This document shows positions 37,460-46,563 of a stretch of DNA of 64,000 nt, one piece after another. The stretch covers positions 248,001-312,000 of the forward strand of contig NZ_JACHWN010000002.1 in NCBI RefSeq assembly GCF_014191375.1, written 5' to 3'. The stretch comes from Mesorhizobium sp. RMAD-H1 (GTDB lineage Bacteria; Pseudomonadota; Alphaproteobacteria; Rhizobiales; Rhizobiaceae). Position numbers and translations under genes: made by a program. Under the pieces are notes generated by a model. That model did not search any database and was not told where the DNA came from. It saw only the letters and a list, made by a program, of their open reading frames with translations. The first letter of the stretch is position 1. Every line of letters begins with the position of its first letter.

Positions 37460-37523
37460 GACGGGCGGTCATGCGAACACTCGATCTTTGGTTTGTTTGA
37501 CTGCGGTCACAGGACCGCCCGTC
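37460..37523. repeat. 11-bp inverted repeat with internal 9-codon frame
   Basis: GACGGGCGGTC (37460-37470) and GACCGCCCGTC (37513-37523) form a perfect 11-bp stem around a 42-base loop. The loop contains an ATG frame encoding MRTLDLWFV and a stop (37471-37500). It may be an RNA hairpin with a leader peptide or a repeat; there is no downstream gene that would obviously need a leader. Confidence 0.4.
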
Positions 37524-37862
37524 CGGCGATTTCCGTCTCCGCCCCTTCCAATCACGGAGAAAGCCGGCGGCATCCCCGCGCAGGTCTGTCACCCCTGCGT
37601 CTGATATCCGCCGCTCTCCCCCGCTTCGACGCCTTTTTCCGGCGCCACCGGTCGTAGTGCCGGCGAGGAGCGCTTGGGCGGAGCCTCCCCAGCCCCACCG
37701 CTCGGCAGCGATGAACCGGAGGCGCCGGTCCTTCCCCGCAAAACGCCGTCGCGAGCCGCGTTCCCGCGGGAAGAACTGCGGGCAAGGATAAAGGCAGGGT
37801 GGGAAACGTGGGATAAGTTTTTGGGAAAGAGGCTCTGTTGCGGCCGATCTTGCCGTTCCGGA

Positions 37863-38345
37863 ATGGATCATCGGATCAAGTCTGATGATGACGGCTGTAG
37901 GGAGGGAGGTGGCTGGGTGCACGTTTGGGAGAAACGTTTGGATCCGAATAATCCGGCCCGTTGGGCGATGAGGACTGTAGAGGCATGGATCCCAGTGACA
38001 AGCACTGGGATGACGGGGTGGAGATGTTCTCCCCCTACCGAAGCCGGTCTTGCCGTGCGGAAAGACTGAGGTTGGCTGCTAACTGCAAAGCAGTCGTCAT
38101 CCCAGTGCTTGTCACTGGGATCCATGCCTCTGCGGCGGCGTTGCCACAACGATAAAGAAGACGCGGCCGTTCCTGCCCTAGATGAAAGGCTCGAGTGGCA
38201 GGGAAGTGAAATGCTCCAATGGCAGACGCTGTGACCGGCATTCGTCAGCCTATCTGGCAGGTGATAGCCCTATCCGGCAGCCATTGCAGCAGGAATGAGC
38301 GATTTCGCCCTCCCCCGTCATCCCTCGCTTGACCCGATGATCCAT
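37863..38345. repeat. Inverted 30-bp repeats framing an internal repeat pair
   Basis: Left copy, 37863-37894 (ATGGATCATCGGATCAAG then TCTGATGATGACGG), and right copy, 38315-38345, are inverted versions (right reads CCGTCATCCC...TTGACCCGATGATCCAT). They enclose the composite element with copies C and D. The nested layout suggests successive insertions or a compound repeat. Confidence 0.6.
37981..38130. repeat. Composite element with inverted repeat copies C and D
   Basis: Copy C (core ATCCCAGTG-ACAAG-CACTGGGAT, 37989-38011) and copy D (core ATCCCAGTG-CTTGT-CACTGGGAT, 38099-38121) are inverted and about 88 bases apart, both flanked by AGGCATGG or CCATGCCT. Right-hand flank GCTAACTGC is shared with copy B at 27990. 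This is the second instance of the same composite structure in the window. Confidence 0.85.
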
Positions 38346-38385
38346 GGCTCGATGCTTCCGCCCCGCCGACGTGGGCGAAGCCTGC

Positions 38386-40380
38386 TTAGCTGCTGGTCAA
38401 GCGGGATGCCCGCGTCTTTTCCATCGCCTTGGCGAGGTGCGAGTCGCGCTCATAGACATCCTCATAATAGCGGATCTTGCCCGTCGCAGCGTCCGGCCAG
38501 GCGGTGAAATAGGCGATATAGACCGGGATCTGCTCCGGCACTTTCACGCCGCGCTCGTTCTTGCCGAAATATTTGTCGAGGCTTTCCACCGGCACGCCCA
38601 GCACCGCGGCCGCCATGTCGCGCGGGCGCTCCAGGCGGATGCAGCCATGGCTCAAGGCCCGCATGTCCCGCTGGAAATAGGATTTCGCCGGCGTGTCGTG
38701 CATGTAGATGTCGTGCGCGTTGGGGAAGAGGATCTTCAGTTCGCCCAAGGCATTGTCGAGGCTCGGGATCTGCCGGATGCCGACATGCGCGCCGCCCGCC
38801 GCAACGCGCGACCAGTTGACCGAGCTCGCGGGAACGCGCTTGCCGCCGCTATAGACCTCATAGCCGTTGCGCTCGAGATAGCCCGGGTCGCGCAGGATGC
38901 GCGGCATCATCTCGTTGAGGATGATGGAGCGCGGCACGCCCCATGACGGATTGAACACCACCGTCTGGATCCTGTTGTAGAAGAAATAGGTCTGATGCCG
39001 CGGCGAGCCGACCACGACATTCATCGCGAGCTTCTCCTGGCCGTCGGCGAAATATTGCGCGCGGTAGGCGGGCTGGTTGACGAAGACATAGCGGTTGCCG
39101 AAATCATGCGGCAGCCAGCGCAGGCGCTCCATCGCATAGAGGATGCGGTCGCGCTTCACGCTCACCGATTCACCCTGCAGCGTGGCGATCGTGTTGCGCC
39201 CGATGATGCCGTCGGGCGCCTTGCCGGCATGGCGCTGGTAATCCTTGATCGCCGCCACCAGTGCCGGATCGTAAGTGGTGGCGCCCTCATGCGCGGTGAG
39301 CACCTCCTGATGCTTCGCCAGATAGTCCGCCGGCGCCTTCTTCAGGATCAGCGCCACCACATTGGCGATCTCCGGGTTCTCGTCTCCGGGGCGGATCAGC
39401 GTATCGGACGCGATGCGCACCTGCACCTCGTTTTCCCGGCCTTCCAGATCGGCCAGGCTCTTCTTCAGATCCGCATACCATTTGCTCTGCGGCTGGAAGG
39501 AGGCGAGATAGGCGGCCGGATCCTTGGAAATGGCCAGCTTCTCCAGCACCTCGCGCGCCTTCACCCGGCCGCGCGGCAGATCATGCATCTCGCTGAGGCG
39601 ATCGGCGATGATGCGCCCCTCGCCCGCGTCGATGGCATAGCGCAGCGCCCGCGCCGTCAGCGTGATCTCGAAATCGGCGAGCTTCTGCAGGCGCTCCTGC
39701 CTCTCCGACGCGTCGAAACTGTCCGCCGGGATGATGACGGCATATTCCTCGGGGTCGAGCCCCTCTTCGCCCGCCCGCGCGAAGAGCGCCGCCACATCCT
39801 TTGCCTTCGGCGCGATCTCGAGGCCCTGGGACCAGAGGAATTTCTGATGCGAGGAATAGAAGTCGACGATGGCGTCGGCGATTTCCTTTTCGGCGCGCAC
39901 GTCGATCGTCTTCAGATGCTCGATGGCATCGGCGAAGATTTCGGCGCCCTCCACCGGCGGCACCCGTGGCGGCAGGGGCGGCATGCCGGACGTGATCGCA
40001 TCGCCCGCCGGCCGGTCCGCACTCTCGGTGGCCGCCGTCATCTGCATGTCGAACTTGGAGAAATCGATGCGGACCAGCGCTTCTGGCTTGTAGTCATAGA
40101 TCTGTGGTCCCCTTACGGTGACCCGCTTGACGGGAGCGGCCGGCTGCGCCGGCTGGCTGGCGCGGGCCCTCGGCTGCGCCGGGGCGGCGGCGCGCGGCGT
40201 ACCTGTCCTGACCGTGGGCGGCGGCGGGGCCGCCTCGGCCTGCGGTTGGTTTCTCTGCCGGAAGAGCTCCAGAAGCGTGCTCGCCGCGTGGGCGTCGCTT
40301 GTGGTCAGCACCGTCGAAATAGCAAGCACGGCACCGATGGCCGCTGTGGCCAGGGCTTTGTTTCTGGAAGAAAAATGCAT
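38386..40380 (-). CDS. L,D-transpeptidase (YkuD domain) with peptidoglycan-binding region
   Basis: A 664-residue periplasmic enzyme for 3-3 cross-links in peptidoglycan. MHFSSRNKALATAAIGAVLA to AHA (residues 1-32) is the signal peptide; the ATG at 40380 is preferred over 40407. A proline- and arginine-rich linker (about 45-80) follows, then a helical LdtD/YcbB-like scaffold (about 130-380), a PG-binding motif KDYQRHAGKAPDGIIGRNTIATL and the YkuD domain ending with ALSHGCIRLERP, where the cysteine is the nucleophile and DIYMHDTP supplies the histidine. It resembles LdtD of E. coli; whether it acts in growth or stress is unknown. Confidence 0.9.
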   Translation of the reverse strand: MHFSSRNKALATAAIGAVLAISTVLTTSDAHAASTLLELFRQRNQPQAEAAPPPPTVRTGTPRAAAPAQPRARASQPAQPAAPVKRVTVRGPQIYDYKPEALVRIDFSKFDMQMTAATESADRPAGDAITSGMPPLPPRVPPVEGAEIFADAIEHLKTIDVRAEKEIADAIVDFYSSHQKFLWSQGLEIAPKAKDVAALFARAGEEGLDPEEYAVIIPADSFDASERQERLQKLADFEITLTARALRYAIDAGEGRIIADRLSEMHDLPRGRVKAREVLEKLAISKDPAAYLASFQPQSKWYADLKKSLADLEGRENEVQVRIASDTLIRPGDENPEIANVVALILKKAPADYLAKHQEVLTAHEGATTYDPALVAAIKDYQRHAGKAPDGIIGRNTIATLQGESVSVKRDRILYAMERLRWLPHDFGNRYVFVNQPAYRAQYFADGQEKLAMNVVVGSPRHQTYFFYNRIQTVVFNPSWGVPRSIILNEMMPRILRDPGYLERNGYEVYSGGKRVPASSVNWSRVAAGGAHVGIRQIPSLDNALGELKILFPNAHDIYMHDTPAKSYFQRDMRALSHGCIRLERPRDMAAAVLGVPVESLDKYFGKNERGVKVPEQIPVYIAYFTAWPDAATGKIRYYEDVYERDSHLAKAMEKTRASRLTSS

Positions 40381-40668
40381 GATGTCCGCCCAATAGTTTT
40401 TTATCACGACTGATGGTGATCGCCGCGCGCGATTCCGTCGGAAAGCTCACATTTGACAAATCTCGTATAGATTCTTTTAACGGCGAAACTTTCTTTGCCT
40501 CTCCGTGCGCATCACCGTTCACATTCGCTTGAGGGCGTGGCTTTTCTGCACCTTCCCGAAAGGTACCCGCGCAATCTGCCGCAGTGGATTTCGCCGCTTT
40601 GCGCGATAAAAGCGCCCCAGCAACGGGCCGCCCGCACGGGGCAGATTATGCAAAACGGGGTAATGCAA

Positions 40669-42288
40669 ATGGCAGACGCGATCACCGCCGATCTCTTTCC
40701 TCTGAGCCGGGACGAAACGCCCTACCGCAAGCTGACTGCCGACCATGTCTCGGTCGACAGCTTCAAGGGACAGGAAATCCTGAGCGTCGATGCCGAAGGG
40801 CTGCGGCTTCTCGCGGAGACCGCCTTCGCCGATATCAACCACTTGCTGCGCCCCGGCCATCTGCAACAGCTCGCCAGGATCCTCGAAGACCCGGAAGCGA
40901 CGGATAATGACCGCTTCGTCGCCTACGACCTGCTAAAGAACGCCAATATCGCCGCGGGCGGCGTGCTGCCCATGTGCCAGGACACCGGCACCGCAATCAT
41001 CATGGGAAAGAAGGGCCGCCGCGTCTGGACCGAGGGGGGCGATCGGCAAGCGCTCGCCAGGGGCGTGCTCGATGCTTACGAGAAGAAAAACCTGCGCTAT
41101 TCGCAGCTGGCTCCCCTCTCCATGTTCGAGGAGAAGAACACGAAGAACAATCTGCCGGCGCAGATCGACATCTATGAGGAAGGCGAGGACGCCTATAAAT
41201 TCCTGTTCGTCGCCAAGGGCGGCGGCTCGGCCAACAAGACCTTCCTTTATCAGGGCACGCCGTCGCTCCTGACCCATGACCGGATGATCGACTTCCTCAA
41301 GGAAAAGATCCTGACGCTCGGCACATCAGCCTGCCCGCCCTACCATCTCGCCGTGGTGATAGGCGGCACCTCGGCGGAAATGAATTTGAAGACGGTCAAG
41401 CTCGCCTCGACACGCTATCTCGACAACCTCCCGACCCAAGGCTCCGAAAGCGGCCACGCCTTCCGCGACCTCGCCATGGAGGCCGAAATCCACAAGCTGA
41501 CGCAGTCGCTCGGCGTCGGCGCGCAGTTCGGCGGCAAATATTTCTGCCATGACGTGCGCGTCATCCGCCTGCCCCGCCATGGCGCCTCGCTGCCCATCGG
41601 CCTCGGCGTCTCCTGCTCCGCCGACCGCCAGGCCAAGGGCAAGATCACCAGGGATGGCATCTTCCTCGAGCAGCTGGAGACCAACCCGGCCAAATACATG
41701 CCCGATATCGACGAGGAGAAGCTATCCTCCCATGTGGTGAAGATCGACCTCAACCAGCCGATGAATCAGATTCTGAACGAACTCTCGAAACATCCTGTCA
41801 AGACGAGGCTTTCGCTCTCCGGCCCGATCATCGTCGCCCGCGATCTGGCGCATGCCAAGATCCGCGAGCGGCTTGAGCGTGGCGAGCCGATGCCGGACTA
41901 TTTCAAGAACCACCCGATCTATTATGCCGGTCCCGCCAAGACGCCCGCCGGCTATGCCTCCGGCTCCTTCGGCCCGACCACGGCGGGACGCATGGACTCT
42001 TACGTCGACCAGTTCCAGTCCTTCGGCGGCTCCATGGTGATGCTCGCCAAGGGCAACCGGTCACGTCAGGTGCGCGAGGCCTGCGGGCGGCATGGCGGCT
42101 TCTATCTCGGCTCCATCGGCGGCCCCGCCGCGCGCCTGGCGCAGGATTGCATCAAGAAGGTGGAAGTCGTCGAATATCCCGAGCTCGGCATGGAGGCGAT
42201 CTGGCGGATCGAAGTGGAAGATTTCCCCGCCTTCATCGTCATCGACGACAAGGGGAACGACTTCTTCAAGGAATTGAATTTGGGGTGA
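40669..42288 (+). CDS. fumA: Fumarate hydratase, class I (Fe-S)
   Basis: A 539-residue oxygen-sensitive [4Fe-4S] fumarase that hydrates fumarate to malate in the TCA cycle. The cluster cysteines lie in [20 protein letters not shown] near residues 102-121, then [18 protein letters not shown] and [19 protein letters not shown], and [14 protein letters not shown] near the end. The C-terminal half carries the beta subunit [22 protein letters not shown] with [26 protein letters not shown]. The start at 40669 has GGGG eight bases before it; a longer frame to 40495 is not family-like. No fumB/C neighbour is seen. Confidence 0.95.
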   Translation: MADAITADLFPLSRDETPYRKLTADHVSVDSFKGQEILSVDAEGLRLLAETAFADINHLLRPGHLQQLARILEDPEATDNDRFVAYDLLKNANIAAGGVLPMCQDTGTAIIMGKKGRRVWTEGGDRQALARGVLDAYEKKNLRYSQLAPLSMFEEKNTKNNLPAQIDIYEEGEDAYKFLFVAKGGGSANKTFLYQGTPSLLTHDRMIDFLKEKILTLGTSACPPYHLAVVIGGTSAEMNLKTVKLASTRYLDNLPTQGSESGHAFRDLAMEAEIHKLTQSLGVGAQFGGKYFCHDVRVIRLPRHGASLPIGLGVSCSADRQAKGKITRDGIFLEQLETNPAKYMPDIDEEKLSSHVVKIDLNQPMNQILNELSKHPVKTRLSLSGPIIVARDLAHAKIRERLERGEPMPDYFKNHPIYYAGPAKTPAGYASGSFGPTTAGRMDSYVDQFQSFGGSMVMLAKGNRSRQVREACGRHGGFYLGSIGGPAARLAQDCIKKVEVVEYPELGMEAIWRIEVEDFPAFIVIDDKGNDFFKELNLG

Positions 42289-42313
42289 ATACGATTTGGG
42301 GTCAGCGCCCGGT

Positions 42314-42474
42314 GCCCCTCACCCTTACCCTCTCCCCGTAAACAGGGAGAGGGGGACCTTGATGTTGCAGCATGCCTTTCTTGATTTTTGCCAGGCACCA
42401 AAGACGAATAACGAGACACCATTGCCAAACGTCCCCCTCTCCCCGCGCGCGGGGAGAGGGTAAGGGTGAGGGGC
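42314..42474. mobile_element. MITE-like element 1 (161 bp)
   Basis: Ends are GCCCCTCACCC and its inverse GGGTGAGGGGC, with longer inverted arms ACCCTCTCCCCG / CGGGGAGAGGGT. The centre (AGGCAC, AGACGAA, AACG) is shared with element 3 at 52155-52313. It has no coding frame. It is placed between fumA and a convergent hydrolase. The element is a good candidate for a non-autonomous miniature transposable element. Confidence 0.75.
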
Positions 42475-42503
42475 AACTGCAAGCGCTTCCGTCAAGACAG
42501 CAA

Positions 42504-43415
42504 CTAAGCCGCCGCCTCCACAGCCTCCCCGTCCGTCACGAACCGCGCCACGCGGGCGGCCACTTCGGGACTGGCGATGATGCGGCGGTGGCCGAGGCCG
42601 TCGGCCCAGTGGAGCATGACATCCGGGCCGGCTTTTGCTTTCGCTTCCGCCGAGCGTGCCGGCACTTCCTTGTCGTCATGAGCGTGGATCACCAGCGCCG
42701 GGATCGCCATCTGCCGCAGGTGCTGGGGCGTATCGAAGGCGGCGAGCGGACGGCACGCGATGCGCAGCACCTCGTCATCCATGGCGTCGCGCACCTCGGG
42801 CCGCAGCCCCACCACCCTGCCGAATCCGTCGAAGACCTCGGTCATGGAGTGCGGCGCGGCGATGGTGACGAGCTTTTCCGGCCTGCGCGCCCGATAGCAG
42901 GCAACCGCTCCCGCCGCCGCATTGACGATCACGGCGCCGCCGAAGGAATGGCCGATCATCGCATGGAAAGGCCCGTATTGCCGCCAGGCGGCATCCACCG
43001 CCGCGATCGCCTGCACCATGTTGAGCGCCCTCCCCGGCGAGGCGCCATGTCCCGGCAGATCGATGGAAACGACCCGCTCGCCTGCTTCCAGCAGCGCGTC
43101 GATGATGGCGAGCATGTCGGCCGTGCGCGAGCCCCAGCCATGGACGACGAGCGAGATGCGCCCGGACGGTGAAGGTCTGTCGGGCTCGAAGAGATGGGAT
43201 GTGAACATGCCCCGGTCGATCGCCAGATCCAGGCGGTGCGCCTTGCGCATCTTCGCCTCGGCGCGTGCCAGCTTTTCCGCATGGGACCTGGTTTTCGGCT
43301 TGCGGGCGGGCGTGCGGCAGAAAAGCTTGAAAGCGGCGCGGCCGGCCTGCTTCGGCGCGACGCGCCCATATAGATCGAAACCGAGACGGGTGACCTGGAA
43401 GACGAAGGGTGTCAT
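42504..43415 (-). CDS. Alpha/beta-fold hydrolase
   Basis: A 303-residue cytoplasmic hydrolase. The nucleophile elbow is GHSFGG near residue 158, the oxyanion motif VVHGWGSRTADM near 88-99, DLPGHGASPGR near 122, with VIHAHDDKEVP near the C-terminus supplying the acid and GLGHRRII the histidine. The chain begins with a 70-residue basic region without a signal. ATG 43415 is chosen; a GTG at 43430 is possible. It is divergent from a MarR gene whose operator-like palindromes lie between them, so the regulator probably represses the hydrolase. Substrate unknown. Confidence 0.85.
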   Translation of the reverse strand: MTPFVFQVTRLGFDLYGRVAPKQAGRAAFKLFCRTPARKPKTRSHAEKLARAEAKMRKAHRLDLAIDRGMFTSHLFEPDRPSPSGRISLVVHGWGSRTADMLAIIDALLEAGERVVSIDLPGHGASPGRALNMVQAIAAVDAAWRQYGPFHAMIGHSFGGAVIVNAAAGAVACYRARRPEKLVTIAAPHSMTEVFDGFGRVVGLRPEVRDAMDDEVLRIACRPLAAFDTPQHLRQMAIPALVIHAHDDKEVPARSAEAKAKAGPDVMLHWADGLGHRRIIASPEVAARVARFVTDGEAVEAAA

Positions 43416-43487
43416 AGTCCAAAAACCCACTGAAGCAAGTGCAGGAAAAGTGCGAAGCGGTTTTCCGTCCGGACTTGCGCGAAAAAA

Positions 43488-43514
43488 TGTTCAACCATGA
43501 ACAATATTGTACAA
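43488..43514. promoter_or_regulatory. Palindromic operators between hydrolase and marR
   Basis: TGTTCA-ACCA-TGAACA (43488-43503) is a perfect 6-4-6 palindrome and is followed by TTGTACAA (43507-43514), an 8-bp perfect palindrome three bases before the marR ATG. The two are spaced for cooperative binding by a MarR-type dimer that regulates itself and the divergent hydrolase. Confidence 0.65.
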
Positions 43515-43516
43515 GA

Positions 43517-43981
43517 ATGAACAAAAAGCAAGACGCGCCGAAGCCGTTTCCCTGGGACAATCCGCGCTTCAAGAACTGGGTCGCCATGATGCGAGCCGAA
43601 AGGGCGGTAGGGCGCGAACTCTCCCGCGCGCTCGCGCCGCTCGACCTCAAGGTGGCGCAGCTCGACGCCATGATCAATCTCTACCGCCATCCCGGCCAGT
43701 CGCAGCACGATCTCGCCCGCCGGCTCCTGGTGGGCCGCTCCAACATCACGATGCTCCTGCCCCAGCTCGAGGCGCAGGGGCTCTTGCGCCGCGAGGGCGA
43801 TCCGAAGGACAAGCGCGTGATGCGGCTTTACCTGACCGGTGAGGGTGAGAAGAAACTGATGCAGGCTCTGGAGGTCTATACCGCACTCATCGACCGGGTG
43901 ATGAGCCAGTCGACCCCTGAGGAATGCGACATGATGGGCGATATCATGCGGCGCATCACGGAGATGCTGAAGGAAGACTAG
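43517..43981 (+). CDS. MarR family transcriptional regulator
   Basis: A 154-residue winged-helix regulator of the MarR fold. The N-terminus PFPWDNPRFKNWVAMMRAERAVGRELSRAL forms the dimer helix; the DNA-binding part is QLDAMINLYRHPGQSQHDLARRLLVGRSNITMLLPQLEAQGLLRREGDPKDKRVMRLYLT with the wing DKRVMRL. The start at 43517 is preferred over one at 43439, since the upstream part overlaps palindromic operators. It is divergent from a hydrolase. The ligand is unknown; such regulators often respond to phenolic compounds. Confidence 0.9.
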   Translation: MNKKQDAPKPFPWDNPRFKNWVAMMRAERAVGRELSRALAPLDLKVAQLDAMINLYRHPGQSQHDLARRLLVGRSNITMLLPQLEAQGLLRREGDPKDKRVMRLYLTGEGEKKLMQALEVYTALIDRVMSQSTPEECDMMGDIMRRITEMLKED

Positions 43982-44171
43982 GGGCCGTTCCCTGAGACGG
44001 AAACGTTGGCCCTTTCGCTAAAGCATGATGCCGAACGCGAAGCGGCTCTCCGTTTGAAGCGCTCCGGAATGGTTCCTCGCCACTCCACCAGCACTTAGAA
44101 GGCCATCGCTGTTTAACGCGCCCCTGATTCCATCAAAACAGGAATCGCTACGTAACCACCTCTGATGGCAC

Positions 44172-44783
44172 CTACCACATGGTGGCCTTGGCCCGCTCCG
44201 GCCAGGCCGCATCATAGGCCTCGCCGTCGATAGCCTTGCCGCTGGTGCGCGCCAGGATCTGGCCGGGAGTCGGCAGGCCCTTGGGATCGACATGCTTTTC
44301 CGGGTTCCAGAGTTCGGAGCGGTGGATCGCCCGCGCGCACTGGAAATAGACCGCTTCGACGGCAATGATCATCACCGAGCGCGCCGCCTTGCCCTGCATC
44401 GTAAAGGAGGCGCAAAGCTCGGGATCGACCGAGATCGTGGCGCGGCCGTTGACGCGCAGCGTGGTGCCCGAGCCCGGCACGAGGAAGAGCAGGCCGGCCC
44501 GCCCGTCGCGGATGATGTTCTTCAGCGAATCGGCGCGGTTGTTGCCGTGCCGGTCCGGCATCATCAGGGTGCGTTCGTCATGAATGCGCACGAAGCCGGC
44601 GAGATCGCCGCGCGGCGAGCAGTCGAGCCCCTCCGGCCCTGATGTCGCCAGCGCGACGAAGGGCGAAGCCGCGATGAAGGCCGCATATTCCGGGATGATG
44701 TGGTCCGTCTCCTTGACGAGCGATGTCTCGCCCGGCTTGCCATAGAGCGCTTCGAGTTCCTCAACCGTCCTGATGATCGTCAT
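44172..44783 (-). CDS. Pyridoxamine 5'-phosphate oxidase-like FMN-binding protein
   Basis: A 203-residue split-barrel protein of the MSMEG_1061-type PNPOx-like family. It starts MTIIRTVEELEALYG; barrel strands include FVALATSGPEGLDCSPRGD, TLMMPDRHGNNRADSLKNIIRDGRAGLLFLVPG and TLRVNGRATIS, with arginines that bind flavin phosphate. The start at 44783 has GAGGCGAC before it; an earlier ATG at 44819 would reach into MITE-like element 2. Such proteins bind FMN or F420 or heme; the function here is not known. The C-terminal AYDAAWPERAKATMW is typical. Confidence 0.85.
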   Translation of the reverse strand: MTIIRTVEELEALYGKPGETSLVKETDHIIPEYAAFIAASPFVALATSGPEGLDCSPRGDLAGFVRIHDERTLMMPDRHGNNRADSLKNIIRDGRAGLLFLVPGSGTTLRVNGRATISVDPELCASFTMQGKAARSVMIIAVEAVYFQCARAIHRSELWNPEKHVDPKGLPTPGQILARTSGKAIDGEAYDAAWPERAKATMW

Positions 44784-44810
44784 GTCGCCTCGCTTCGTCT
44801 GTTGTGGAAT

Positions 44811-44921
44811 GCCCCTCATCCGCCTGCCGGCACCTTTTCCCCGTGATGAACGGGGAGAAGGAGGAAGCGGCGACGTCTACGCTCTCCCCGTCCTTCACGG
44901 GAGAGGGTAAGGGTGAGGGGC
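44811..44921. mobile_element. MITE-like element 2 (short, 111 bp)
   Basis: Ends are GCCCCTCA and TGAGGGGC, with CCCCGTGATGAACGGGGA near one arm and CTCTCCCCG...GGGAGAG near the other. The right arm GGGAGAGGGTAAGGGTGAGGGGC is identical in type to those of elements 1 and 3, but the centre has diverged or is partly deleted. It lies between the PNPOx-like gene and the DUF971 gene. Confidence 0.65.
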
Positions 44922-44928
44922 AAACCTG

Positions 44929-45288
44929 TCACCGCTCGCGGCTGAGCCCCTTTTCCGCCAATTCGTCGAGATAGGCCTGCCAGCGGCTTTCCTTTTCCCG
45001 GCCGAGTTCCCTGAGATAAGTCCAGCTGAAGAGCCCGGTGTCGTGCATGTCGTCGAAGGTGATGCGGACCGCATAGTTGCCGACCGGCTCCATCTTCAGA
45101 ATAGTTACATTGATCTTGCCGGGAACGGTCACGCGCTGCTCCGGCGAATGCCCCTGCACTTCCGCCGATGGCGACAGCACGCGCAGCATTTCTGCCGAAA
45201 GCACATGGACCTCGCCATTGTCGAAACTGATCGTCAGCGTCTTGCGATCAGGCGAAACGCGCAATTCCTTCGGCCAGACATCGGTCAT
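44929..45288 (-). CDS. DUF971 family protein
   Basis: A 119-residue small protein: WPKELRVSPDRKTLTISFDNG at the start, then VHVLSAEMLRVLSPSAEVQGHS and DMHDTGLFSWTYLRELG at the end. This is the DUF971 domain, related to the N-terminal part of gamma-butyrobetaine hydroxylase and also found near Fe-S or molybdenum genes. The histidine-aspartate pairs suggest a metal site. It is divergent from moaA. Function unknown. Confidence 0.88.
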   Translation of the reverse strand: MTDVWPKELRVSPDRKTLTISFDNGEVHVLSAEMLRVLSPSAEVQGHSPEQRVTVPGKINVTILKMEPVGNYAVRITFDDMHDTGLFSWTYLRELGREKESRWQAYLDELAEKGLSRER

Positions 45289-45421
45289 GACGCTCTCCTT
45301 TTCCCGCCCTGCTTCGCCCCCGTGATAGGCGCATTGGGCCGGGCCGGCAAGCCGTCCTGACCGGCTTGTGACTGGACACGCCCCGGCTCACATCTTATCT
45401 CTGGTAAAGGAGGAGCAATTC

Positions 45422-46471
45422 TTGGACGAGAGCACAGTGAATCATCCGGCAGATCAGAATGTCTTGCGCACCGAAACGCCGATGATCGACCCCTTCGGCC
45501 GGGCGATCACTTACTTACGCGTCTCGGTGACGGACCGCTGCGATTTCCGCTGCACCTATTGCATGGCGGAAAACATGACGTTCCTGCCGAAGAAGGACCT
45601 GCTCTCGCTCGAAGAGCTCGACCGGCTCTGCACCGTCTTCATCGAAAAGGGCGTGCGCAAATTGCGGCTGACCGGCGGCGAGCCGCTGGTGCGCAAGAAC
45701 ATCATGCACCTGATCCGCGAGCTCTCCCGCCACCTCCGCTCGGGCGCGCTCGAGGAACTGACCTTGACCACCAACGGCTCGCAGCTCGCGCGCCATGCGG
45801 CGGAACTGGCCGAATGCGGCGTGAAGCGCATCAATGTCTCGCTCGACACGCTCGATGCCGACAAATTCCGCGCGATCACCCGCTGGGGCGAGATCGGCCG
45901 CGTCCTGGAAGGCATCGACGCCGCCCAGGCCGCCGGCATCAAGGTCAAGATCAACGCCGTCGCGTTGAAGGATTTCAACGATCATGAAATCCCCGATATG
46001 ATCCGCTGGGCCCATGGCCGCGGCATGGACATGACGCTGATCGAGACCATGCCGATGGGCGAGATCGATCTCGACCGCACCGACCAGTATCTGCCGCTCT
46101 CCATGCTGCGCGCCGCGCTCGCGCGGCAATTCACCCTGACGGACATTCCCTACAAGACCGGCGGGCCCGCCCGCTATGTCGAAGTGGGCGAGACCGGGGG
46201 CAGGCTCGGCTTCATCACGCCGATGACGCATAATTTCTGCGAGAGCTGCAACCGCGTGCGCATCACCTGCACGGGCACCCTCTTCATGTGCCTTGGCCAG
46301 GAGGATGCCGCCGACCTGCGCGCACCGCTGCGCGCCTCCGAAGGCAACGACCTCCTATCCCAGGCGATCGACGAAGCCATCGGCCGCAAGCCGAAGGGCC
46401 ATGATTTCGTCATCGACCGCCGCCACAACCGTCCCGCGGTGTCGCGTCACATGAGCGTCACCGGCGGTTGA
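45422..46471 (+). CDS. moaA: GTP 3',8-cyclase MoaA (molybdenum cofactor)
   Basis: A 349-residue radical SAM enzyme that converts GTP to 3',8-cyclo-GTP, the first step to molybdopterin. The SAM cluster cysteines are in CDFRCTYCM near residues 42-50, and the second cluster in [13 protein letters not shown] near 262-274; [15 protein letters not shown] is the SAM motif, and the C-terminal GG (VTGG end) is required in family members. The start is TTG 45422, preceded by AAAGGAGGAG with good spacing; ATG 45482 would cut typical N-terminal residues. The neighbours mobA and mobB follow after an EamA gene. Confidence 0.95.
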   Translation: MDESTVNHPADQNVLRTETPMIDPFGRAITYLRVSVTDRCDFRCTYCMAENMTFLPKKDLLSLEELDRLCTVFIEKGVRKLRLTGGEPLVRKNIMHLIRELSRHLRSGALEELTLTTNGSQLARHAAELAECGVKRINVSLDTLDADKFRAITRWGEIGRVLEGIDAAQAAGIKVKINAVALKDFNDHEIPDMIRWAHGRGMDMTLIETMPMGEIDLDRTDQYLPLSMLRAALARQFTLTDIPYKTGGPARYVEVGETGGRLGFITPMTHNFCESCNRVRITCTGTLFMCLGQEDAADLRAPLRASEGNDLLSQAIDEAIGRKPKGHDFVIDRRHNRPAVSRHMSVTGG

Positions 46472-46563
46472 TCCGCCACAAGCTGCGTCAGCGGCGGAAA
46501 AAGCCGGACTTTTGCGTCCCTCAGTGACAGATTCCAGTCGCGCGGGCTCGCGCGGCGCGATAA

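Larger units (their letters stand above)
37161..38385. other. 1.2-kb gene-poor repeat region
   Basis: No convincing gene was found. Visible features are a direct repeat GCTGCC(G/C)(A/G)TAAGCTCCTCGC at 37287-37306 and 37336-37355, an 11-bp inverted repeat with a 9-codon frame inside (37460-37523), a GC-rich segment (37540-37760) with open but compositionally unprotein-like frames on the minus strand (up to 197 codons), two outer inverted copies of a 30-base repeat (37863-37894 and 38315-38345), and the inner pair C and D at 37981-38130. Confidence 0.55.

Noticed and set aside
37329-37922. Long (197-codon) minus-strand open frame in the repeat region
   Set aside because: Its translation is highly arginine/glycine/serine-rich with repeats underneath and no start signal; open frames in both strands overlap. 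High GC explains the lack of stops.
43490-43522. LexA box in the marR promoter (several GTTC/GAAC words)
   Set aside because: Spacing of the words is not N7; they form local palindromes instead, better explained by a MarR operator.
44010-44080. Possible additional mosaic-repeat copy after marR (AAGCATGATGCC...GAAGCGGCTC)
   Set aside because: It resembles a rhizobial repeat by eye but the palindromes are broken, so I could not define ends.
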